In this document: positions 13,774 through 19,348 of the stretch, piece by piece
Layout of the letters: each line of letters opens with the position of its first letter
Position numbering within the stretch: the stretch's first letter is position 1
Source: Treponema sp.
GTDB lineage: Bacteria > Spirochaetota > Spirochaetia > Treponematales > Treponemataceae
Length of the DNA stretch: 19,348 nucleotides
NCBI GenBank assembly: GCA_016297805.1
Contig: JAEDFX010000040.1
Span: forward strand, 1-19,348
Direction of reading: 5' to 3'
Notes under the pieces: generated by a model
What the model was told of the DNA's origin: nothing
The model's input: only the letters and a program-made list of their open reading frames with translations
Database searches by the model: none
Made by a program: the position numbers and the translations under genes

Positions 13774-13838
13774 AAAAAAAAATCCTTCGATTCAAGTCTC
13801 AGTACCATTTGGTTCCTGAGCTTGTCGAAGGATTTTTT
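13774..13838. terminator. Bidirectional terminator hairpin containing the CTTCGACAAGCTCAGG repeat
   Basis: A 14-bp outer stem (13777-13790 with 13825-13838; A-run plus TCCTTCGA pairing with TCGAAGGA plus T-run) continues inward with CAAG, CTCAG and CC pairing imperfectly. A-run and T-run flank both ends, so it can terminate icd on the plus strand and the GH127 gene on the minus strand. The right arm, read on the minus strand, is the CCTTCGACAAGCTCAGGAAC sequence found as a dispersed palindrome in many bacterial genomes. Confidence 0.8.
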
Positions 13839-13845
13839 ATTTAAC

Positions 13846-16215
13846 CTATCTTCGTTTCAAAGTATACATAAACTCGCACAGCTGTGCAGAACGTTCTCCA
13901 TTCTTTCCACTAATCGTAAAGGTCAGGGCTGAACAATCTTTTTCAAGGTGACGAACCTTTTCACTCTTTTTATAAGCTTCTTCCGGAATCTGAAGTGTAA
14001 TCTTATTAAAGCCCTTCAAATCCTTACAATCAATCACAGCATCATAAAGAACACAGTCTCCTGCCTTAATCACAATTGTTTTCCCATTATCTGCAGGATC
14101 AAACATTACCAGTAAATCTGTTCCCTTTTCATCAACAATCATACGGTAAGAGAAGCTTCCTCCCTCTTTTGCCCAGCGGCTGGTTCCGTGATAGGTCTGT
14201 CCGGCAGAACCGTTTCCATATTCAGTCATTTTGTGCAAATCATCATTTTCATACTGACCATAACCTGGCTGAACTGTATCCAGTTTTTTTGCATTGATGT
14301 AAGCCTGACTTGTTTTATCTTCCATAATCAACTTTGCTGATTCTTCATCAACAAATCTAAAATACAGGCCGTACCGCTGCTGGCACTGCAAATAATGAGG
14401 AATATAAATCAGCTTTGAATCAGTTCCCTTAAGTTCAAACTCCAGTTTTTCACCATTGCGAACAAGATATTCATTTATGTTTTCAATAAACATTTCTGCA
14501 CTCATGGCTTTTACAGCAACAATATCTGTTTGAGAAGGCACATATTCTGCCTGAATAAGAGAATTTTCTGGAACTGTAACATTTACTCCGTTGATTGCAG
14601 TTTTTTTGTCAGCATCGCCAAGCAAAGCGCTCAGAACAATTGGTCCATATTTAAAGGCATAGGCATTTTTGCAGTCAGGAAGATTGTAAGCGGTAATCTT
14701 CATAGGAATTGTGATTTTAATTTCTGTGTTTTCATCAAATGTACCTTCAACAATTGCATAGCCATCAGCTTCTTTCCAATTATAAGGCTGATTGTTTACT
14801 GAAATTGAAACCTTTCCCGCTGCCCACTGAGGAATCCGCAAAGCTAGTTTTCCCTCAAATGCCCCCTTGAATGTAAGGCAAGAAAAATCTTTCTGAGGAA
14901 TTTCTGATGTCTGAATCACAGTAACGCCCTTTTCCTGCCAGTTCAGTTCAGAAGAAATATACTGATTTACAAAAAGTTCTGTCCCTTTTGTAAAATAAAA
15001 GCTTTCCCCAAGTTTAGAAAAATTTTCCATTCCAGTTCCAGTACAGCACCAGAAATGTTCAAAAGGCTTGTTGTAAACCTTAAAATATCCACTGCCCATT
15101 GGCTGAAAATAAGTTGTCATACCAGTTTCAGGATTCTGAGAAGCAAGAATTGAGTTCCGGAAGGTATGCTCGTACCAGTCTGCATAAACCTTGTCCCCTG
15201 TAATCTGATAAAGAAGTTTTGTAAGCTTGAGCATGTTGTAGGAATTACAGGTTTCGCAGTTACAGTTTGAAAGCTTTGAATAAAGATTGTTGTCTTCACC
15301 AAAATGTTCCCAGATACTGTTTCCTCCAGTTACATAAGTGTGAGCTGTGGTTACCAGATTCCAGAAATTTGCGGCATATTCAAAAAAGGCTTTTTCGCCG
15401 GTTACCACATAACGGTTCAAGGCACCAATAAATTTTGGAATATTGGTGTTGGCATGTTTTCCTTTTAAGGCATCATCTCCGATTTTTGCACTGCTGATTT
15501 TTTTGAATAAATCTTCATCATCAAAGGCTTTTGCACAGACCAGAGCTTTTTCGTTTCCAGAAATCTTGTAATAGCTGTAAAGACAATCATTCATTCCCCC
15601 ATATTCAATACCTAGAACTGTGCAGTGGGTAGCTTCATCCCATTTTGTAACACGATTGTAAATCCAGTTTGTAAGGTCTTCCAAAATTGTTAAAGTCTGA
15701 TTTTTAAATACAGATAGTTCTGCTACACTCAACAAACCTTCTATAATTTTGTGCATTGTGTACCAGGGAACCCAGGCCTGGGTGATAATATTTGTTTTAC
15801 CTTCTTCCACATTATCAAACTGGGCTTCTATGTTGTTTTTATCTGCAAGTGTGGCACAAAAAATAAAACCAGTTCCTATTGCTTTCTGGCATTCTTCAAA
15901 ACCATCCAGAAGTGAAGATAAAATCTCTGTAAGCTTTTTCTTGTTTTCAGGCGAGCAGTTTGGAGTCTTAATTGCATTTGCACAGGCAACAATATAATGA
16001 CCTACACAGTGACCGCCAATCAGCATGTTTTCCCAGCATGGATAACGCACAGCACCCTTTGTATCCAGCCCCGCAGTTTCCCTAAAGCCAGCAAGCAGGC
16101 GGTCTACATCAAAGCTCACCAGATATTCCACCTCTTTTTCAAAAGCATTTGCACAATAAGAATCTGTAAGAGTTACAGCCGAAAGCGAAAAATCATTCAT
16201 AATAAAATCAGTCAT
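13846..16215 (-). CDS. GH127/GH146-type beta-L-arabinofuranosidase (DUF1680 family)
   Basis: Glycoside hydrolase expected to release beta-L-arabinofuranose from plant arabino-oligosaccharides, for example hydroxyproline-linked or pectin-side-chain sugars. The cysteine-based zinc site of the characterised Bifidobacterium enzyme HypBA1 (Glu338, Cys340, Cys417, Cys418) matches Glu321, Cys323 (CETC) and Cys390, Cys391 (FWCCTG) here; Glu307 in HFGED matches the acid/base Glu322. Residues about 15-430 form the (alpha/alpha)6 barrel. The remainder contains beta-sandwich domains, including a C-terminal region with GTSRWAKEGGSFSY typical of larger relatives. The 789-residue protein has no signal peptide, so it likely acts in the cytoplasm. 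GAGG lies 7 bases before the ATG. It is divergent from an AraC-type regulator, its likely controller. Confidence 0.9.
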   Translation of the reverse strand: MTDFIMNDFSLSAVTLTDSYCANAFEKEVEYLVSFDVDRLLAGFRETAGLDTKGAVRYPCWENMLIGGHCVGHYIVACANAIKTPNCSPENKKKLTEILSSLLDGFEECQKAIGTGFIFCATLADKNNIEAQFDNVEEGKTNIITQAWVPWYTMHKIIEGLLSVAELSVFKNQTLTILEDLTNWIYNRVTKWDEATHCTVLGIEYGGMNDCLYSYYKISGNEKALVCAKAFDDEDLFKKISSAKIGDDALKGKHANTNIPKFIGALNRYVVTGEKAFFEYAANFWNLVTTAHTYVTGGNSIWEHFGEDNNLYSKLSNCNCETCNSYNMLKLTKLLYQITGDKVYADWYEHTFRNSILASQNPETGMTTYFQPMGSGYFKVYNKPFEHFWCCTGTGMENFSKLGESFYFTKGTELFVNQYISSELNWQEKGVTVIQTSEIPQKDFSCLTFKGAFEGKLALRIPQWAAGKVSISVNNQPYNWKEADGYAIVEGTFDENTEIKITIPMKITAYNLPDCKNAYAFKYGPIVLSALLGDADKKTAINGVNVTVPENSLIQAEYVPSQTDIVAVKAMSAEMFIENINEYLVRNGEKLEFELKGTDSKLIYIPHYLQCQQRYGLYFRFVDEESAKLIMEDKTSQAYINAKKLDTVQPGYGQYENDDLHKMTEYGNGSAGQTYHGTSRWAKEGGSFSYRMIVDEKGTDLLVMFDPADNGKTIVIKAGDCVLYDAVIDCKDLKGFNKITLQIPEEAYKKSEKVRHLEKDCSALTFTISGKNGERSAQLCEFMYTLKRR

Positions 16216-16329
16216 TTTTGAACCTCTGAATCATTGTAAATCTCAATTGTTATAAAATAAATGCCTGTAAGTTTGATTAGGTGTGATTTTGTTAGATTTT
16301 ACAAATCAATTTATGTTATAATTACATAT
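16216..16329. promoter_or_regulatory. Divergent control region between GH127 gene and AraC-type regulator
   Basis: This 114-bp interval must hold both promoters. For the regulator a TATAAT at 16317-16322 lies 7 bases before its ATG with no clear -35 box. For the GH127 gene a TATAAC-like hexamer is present near 16250 on the minus strand, again with a weak -35. Loosely repeated T-rich units (TTTGATTAG, TGTGATTTT, TTAGATTTT) at about 10-bp spacing between 16272 and 16300 are candidate regulator half-sites. Weak -35 boxes suit activator-dependent transcription. Confidence 0.45.
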
Positions 16330-17142
16330 ATGGAATTCAAACTTACTAACCACATTACATATCATATGTCTGGAAAATTTATTGCAGATTCTGATCAGTG
16401 GACTCATTACACCAGAAGTCTTACTGATTATGAACTTATGGTTGTAACAAACGGTACTTTATTTATTGAGGATGAAAAACAACGCTATACAGTTAATGAA
16501 GGTGAATATTTATTAATGTCCCCATGTAAAATACAGAAGGGCTTCAAAAATTCCAGATGTAGTTTTTACTGGCTTCATGTTTGGCATAACAATACAGAAT
16601 CTGGGACTGCAAATATATCAATTCCAGTTCAATCAAAGCTTCAAAATCTGGAACGAATCATTATTTTATTAAAACAACTGCAGGACTCAGACAAACGTTA
16701 TCATAATGAAAAACTAAACTCTATATTAGCCCAGGCTATTTTTGCAGAAATAGAACAGCAGGTCTCTTTCAATACCCACGAACCTTCAATCTATTCTCAG
16801 GATCATCTTCTTGAAGAGATAAAAGAATATGTAAAATGGCATTTACAGGAAAATATAAAAGTCTGGCAGATTGCCCGTTATTTTGGTTACAATGAAAAAT
16901 ATCTTACTACACTATTCCACTCCACAACAGGAACTGCATTAAAACAATATATTCTTCAATCAAAAATGGAACAGGCAAAAATCCAGCTAACAGATAAGAC
17001 AACCCAGATTGCACAAATTGCCTATAATCTGGGATTTGAAGATTCCCACAACTTCTCCAATGCCTTCAAAAAACTAACAGGACTTTCGCCAAAAGCCTAC
17101 AGAGAAAACTATGGAAAAGAAAAAATCAATCGGGAAAAATAA
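16330..17142 (+). CDS. AraC-family transcriptional regulator
   Basis: A 270-residue regulator with an N-terminal cupin-like sensor domain (about residues 10-130; ELMVVTNGTLFIEDE then YTVNEGEYLLMSP) and a C-terminal AraC DNA-binding domain with two helix-turn-helix units (about 165-265; WQIARYFGYNEKYLTTLFHSTTG and IAQIAYNLGFEDSHNFSNAFKKLTGLSPKAYR, shown here in pieces of the family signature). Such sugar-sensing regulators usually activate adjacent catabolic genes, so it probably controls the divergent GH127 gene. An in-frame ATG at 16261 would add 23 residues unrelated to the family and would cover the apparent promoter, so I chose 16330. No Shine-Dalgarno sequence precedes that ATG; TATAAT lies 7 bases upstream, suggesting a leaderless mRNA. 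Confidence 0.9.
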   Translation: MEFKLTNHITYHMSGKFIADSDQWTHYTRSLTDYELMVVTNGTLFIEDEKQRYTVNEGEYLLMSPCKIQKGFKNSRCSFYWLHVWHNNTESGTANISIPVQSKLQNLERIIILLKQLQDSDKRYHNEKLNSILAQAIFAEIEQQVSFNTHEPSIYSQDHLLEEIKEYVKWHLQENIKVWQIARYFGYNEKYLTTLFHSTTGTALKQYILQSKMEQAKIQLTDKTTQIAQIAYNLGFEDSHNFSNAFKKLTGLSPKAYRENYGKEKINREK

Positions 17143-17177
17143 AAAAAACGCAGACATTCTGTTAGATATCTGCGTTT
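17141..17177 (-). terminator. Intrinsic terminator of purC, same stem as the pnp terminator
   Basis: AAACGCAGA (17146-17154) and TCTGCGTTT (17169-17177) form a perfect 9-bp stem with a 14-base loop. On the minus strand it is followed by a run of eight T residues. Stem, loop length and T-tract match the pnp terminator at 5042-5080, while the loop sequences differ. Confidence 0.85.
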
Positions 17178-17199
17178 ATCAGCGTCCATATGCTGTTAC

Positions 17200-18045
17200 T
17201 TATTTATGACAAATCTTAGTCTGACATTCCTTGTAGATTGCAGAAGTCTGAGCAACAACATCATCTGGAATAGATTTGATATTAGGATCGCCAGCCAGAT
17301 TGTTAGCCTTAAGCCAGTCGCGAACGAACTGTTTGTCGTAAGAAGCAGGACTTCCGCCAACTTCATATTTAGACAAATCCCAGAAACGTGAGCTGTCTGG
17401 AGTAAGAACTTCATCAGCAAGAACTAATTCGCCGTTTTCATCCAAACCGAATTCGAATTTTGTATCAGCAATGATGATTCCGTTCTTATAAGCGTGATCA
17501 TAACATTTCTTGTAGATTGCCAAAGCGGTCTTTTCGATTTTTGTTCCAAGTTCTTCACCAAGATCATCTTTCATGTACTGTAAAGTAACGTTGATATCGT
17601 GACCTTCAGCGGCTTTTGTAGATGGAGTTACAATTGGTTCAGCAAGCTTTTCAGCCTGTTTGTATTCCTTATCAAATTTGTGACCAAGGAAAGGTTCACC
17701 TTTTTTATAAGCTTCGTACATAGAACCGAACATATAACCACGAACGATAACTTCGTAAGGAATCATCTTAAGTTTTTTACAAAGAATAGTACGGCCTTCA
17801 AATTCAGGCTTCTGGAATTCAGCAGGCATATCCTTCAAATCACTGGAAATCATGTGGTTCTTACAAATGTCACCAGTATAGTCAAACCAGAAATTAGCCA
17901 ATGCATTCAAAACCTTACCCTTGTCTGTAATCATAGTTGGCAGGATAACATCAAATGCACTGATGCGGTCTGTAGTAACAATAACCATGCGTCCGTCTTC
18001 CAAGTCATAAACTTCACGAACTTTACCAGAAATAATTTTCTTCAT
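17200..18045 (-). CDS. purC: Phosphoribosylaminoimidazole-succinocarboxamide synthase (SAICAR synthetase)
   Basis: Joins aspartate to CAIR using ATP in de novo purine synthesis (cytoplasm). The 281-residue protein shows the family landmarks: the N-terminal nucleotide-binding KKIISGKVREVYDL, TTDRISAFDVILP near residue 25, EVIVRGYMFGSMYEAYKKG near residue 98, IIADTKFEFGLDENGEL near residue 195, and DEVLTPDSSRFWDL followed by SYDKQFVRDWL. The C-terminus ends near a normal family length. GGAG lies shortly before the ATG. It starts 26 bases after the murI stop, so it is probably co-transcribed with murI and the small zinc-ribbon gene. No other purine genes are nearby. Confidence 0.96.
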   Translation of the reverse strand: MKKIISGKVREVYDLEDGRMVIVTTDRISAFDVILPTMITDKGKVLNALANFWFDYTGDICKNHMISSDLKDMPAEFQKPEFEGRTILCKKLKMIPYEVIVRGYMFGSMYEAYKKGEPFLGHKFDKEYKQAEKLAEPIVTPSTKAAEGHDINVTLQYMKDDLGEELGTKIEKTALAIYKKCYDHAYKNGIIIADTKFEFGLDENGELVLADEVLTPDSSRFWDLSKYEVGGSPASYDKQFVRDWLKANNLAGDPNIKSIPDDVVAQTSAIYKECQTKICHK

Positions 18046-18071
18046 ATATACTCCATTGAGGTTTCCCTCTT

Positions 18072-18971
18072 TTATAATAAACCATTAAATTCCAGTCCGA
18101 ATCTGGAACACAGCACATTATACTCTTTTTCATCATTTTTGTCAGAGAATCCGGTAACAAAAAGCTTTGATTTTAAGGAGGGAGAAGCGATGTTTTGTTT
18201 TCCGTTATCATTGAATCGGAAACAAAACTCGTTAGCGAAGCGTTCCTCTCCCTGCGCTCCAGCTGAAGCAGTTTCCGCTACCCTCACTGCGGGGACACCC
18301 CGCAACGCCCCGTACAAATCTATTGCCCTATTCACAACACCATCCACCGAATCAACAACAGTAATATCGGAGCTGCACACCTTCTGCATTTCCTTTTTAA
18401 GGTTCAGAAAATGAGTACATCCTAAAATAATAACATCGCACCCCTGCTCCGAAAAATAATCAACAGCAGGCTTACAGGCTGCCTCCCTCTCGGATTCAGT
18501 GGCAGTAAAGGATTCATGCTCAATAAATGAAATTAAATCTGGATCACCCCGCAAAACCATTTTACAGTCAGCCGCAAAATGATTTTTCAGATCCATGTTA
18601 TAAGGATTTTGAACAGTAGCATGAGTTGCCAGCAAACCAATCACTCTTTTTTTAGAAACAGAAGCCGCAAGCTTAATGGCAGGAACAGTCCCAACGAACT
18701 GCGTTTCAGGATAAACCTCCCGCAGAACATTAAGGGCATTAACACTCATAGTGTTGCAGGCAATTACAATAATTTTTGGATCAAATCTCTGGATAATTTT
18801 TTTTACAAGCTCAATCACACATTGAACAATCTGCTCATGAGACTTTTCGCCATAAGGAAAATTGGCAGTATCTCCAACATAAACACAGCTGGCCTTTGGA
18901 AAAATATCCAGCATATGCAAAAGATAAGGAATACCGCCTGTACCAGAATCCAGAAAAGCAAAATCTACCAT
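18072..18971 (-). CDS. murI: Glutamate racemase with a GC-rich inserted segment
   Basis: Converts L- to D-glutamate for peptidoglycan (cytoplasm). The two catalytic cysteines are Cys72 in ACNTMSVN and Cys185 in GCTHFLN; the N-terminal FLDSGTGGIPYL and the substrate motif YVGDTANFPYGEKS are intact. At 299 residues it is longer than the usual 260-280. The surplus lies around residues 220-248, encoded at about 18230-18315, where base composition becomes strongly GC-rich and a perfect 7-bp hairpin occurs. The reading frame stays open through it, and the C-terminal family segment (KLFVTGFSD onward) follows, so the enzyme may still work. GGAG for this gene lies at the end of the upstream zinc-ribbon gene, whose stop is 3 bases away from the ATG. 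Confidence 0.92.
   Translation of the reverse strand: MVDFAFLDSGTGGIPYLLHMLDIFPKASCVYVGDTANFPYGEKSHEQIVQCVIELVKKIIQRFDPKIIVIACNTMSVNALNVLREVYPETQFVGTVPAIKLAASVSKKRVIGLLATHATVQNPYNMDLKNHFAADCKMVLRGDPDLISFIEHESFTATESEREAACKPAVDYFSEQGCDVIILGCTHFLNLKKEMQKVCSSDITVVDSVDGVVNRAIDLYGALRGVPAVRVAETASAGAQGEERFANEFCFRFNDNGKQNIASPSLKSKLFVTGFSDKNDEKEYNVLCSRFGLEFNGLL
18230..18315. repeat. GC-rich palindrome-bearing segment within murI
   Basis: In an otherwise AT-rich window this stretch is markedly GC-rich and contains TGCGGGG (18288-18294) and CCCCGCA (18298-18304) as a perfect 7-bp stem with a 3-base loop. It encodes a small-residue-rich peptide (GVPAVRVAETASAGAQGEER) with no counterpart I know in MurI. 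This pattern resembles a repetitive palindromic element inserted in frame. Confidence 0.5.
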
Positions 18972-18974
18972 TAA

Positions 18975-19256
18975 TTAGTCTCCAAAAAGCGCATTAAAGG
19001 CATTTTTTGCAGCAGCAGCTTTATCATCACCAGAAGAAGCAGAAATATCAGTTTTTACCATAAAAAAATCACAAAAATTAGCCCGTTCCTTATCAGTTAC
19101 AGGAGAATCAACACTTTCCTTACAGTCATAATGATTACCTGGTGCATAAAACTTACAAGCCTTACAACAATGCAAATCAGCAGAACACAAAGGACATTCA
19201 GAAGTTCTATAAACACCCTCAATAACAATTTCTTTCTTACATTTCCAGCAAATCAT
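18975..19256 (-). CDS. Small cysteine-rich zinc-ribbon-like protein
   Basis: A 93-residue protein with cysteines spaced like a zinc ribbon: CWKC at residues 3-6 and CPLC at 21-24, followed by a second cluster HCCKACKFY (about 29-37), one Cys near 45 and one near 62 in NFCDFF. The C-terminal 30 residues are Ala- and Asp-rich and look flexible. Metal binding is a reasonable inference, but the function is unknown. It heads an operon with murI (ATG 3 bases after its stop) and purC. The Shine-Dalgarno sequence is weak (GAAG at a long spacing). Confidence 0.75.
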   Translation of the reverse strand: MICWKCKKEIVIEGVYRTSECPLCSADLHCCKACKFYAPGNHYDCKESVDSPVTDKERANFCDFFMVKTDISASSGDDKAAAAKNAFNALFGD

Positions 19257-19277
19257 GGAATTATTTTACTTCTTTTC

Positions 19278-19305
19278 AATATAATTCACAACTCATGTTT
19301 TCCAA
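19278..19305 (-). promoter_or_regulatory. Putative promoter of the zinc-ribbon-murI-purC operon
   Basis: On the minus strand TTGGAA (19305-19300), a 16-bp spacer and TATATT (19283-19278) lie 21 bases before the ATG at 19256. The spacing predicts a leader of about 14 nt. Confidence 0.5.
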
Positions 19306-19348
19306 ATTCAAAAATGTTACACAATATCAAAATTTAAAAGTTAATACA

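Noticed and set aside
16261..16329. 23-residue extension of the AraC-type regulator
   Set aside because: It spans the only plausible promoter hexamer, has no ribosome binding site, and does not resemble the family N-terminus.

Overview
The window looks like a chromosomal segment of a low-to-moderate GC spirochaete, most likely a host-associated (gut or rumen) Treponema. The inference rests on the ribF, rpsO, pnp, dut, lptFG, tgt gene set on one strand, a ribF without a recognisable flavokinase half, two LptF/G-type permeases, and cytoplasmic glycosidases for plant polysaccharide fragments. No rRNA, tRNA, CRISPR array, transposase or phage gene is visible.

Layout, left to right. 1-4171 (minus strand) is a tight operon: dut, two YjgP/YjgQ-family permeases (lptF/lptG-like), tgt and a TTG-started secreted protein cut by the window edge. 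4211-5043 (plus strand) is a toxin-antitoxin islet: a RelB/DinJ-type antitoxin overlapping a VapC-type PIN toxin, with a promoter and palindromic operator. 5161-7269 is pnp (minus). 7506-9832 (minus) is an accessory pair: a rhodanese-domain protein overlapping the end of a GH27 alpha-galactosidase that carries a large inserted domain. 10036-10305 is rpsO (minus) with a long structured leader, followed upstream by a frameshifted gene remnant. 10696-11622 is an EamA-family exporter and 11711-12493 is ribF (both minus). 12551-13759 (plus) is an NADP-type isocitrate dehydrogenase divergent from ribF. 13846-16215 (minus) is a GH127/GH146-type beta-L-arabinofuranosidase, divergent from an AraC-family regulator (16330-17142, plus). 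17200-19256 (minus) is an operon of a small zinc-ribbon protein, murI and purC.

The housekeeping backbone resembles the widely conserved ribF-rpsO-pnp cluster followed by dut-lptF-lptG-tgt, but accessory genes sit in its junctions (EamA, GH27-rhodanese, toxin-antitoxin). Most of these junctions hold a short repeat built from roughly 10-bp units such as ACGCAGATAA or CACGGATTTA. Some copies form palindromes beside ribosome binding sites and others form the stems of intrinsic terminators.

Two other patterns stand out. Four genes (dut, ribF, icd and the araC-type regulator) have a -10-like hexamer only 6-9 bases before the ATG and no Shine-Dalgarno sequence, suggesting leaderless or nearly leaderless mRNAs. 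In contrast rpsO has a leader of about 137 nt with a hairpin. murI carries a GC-rich, palindrome-containing in-frame segment that looks like a repeat inserted into a coding region. I did not find a clearly new multi-gene system; the most unusual material is the repeat, regulatory and protein-insertion features.
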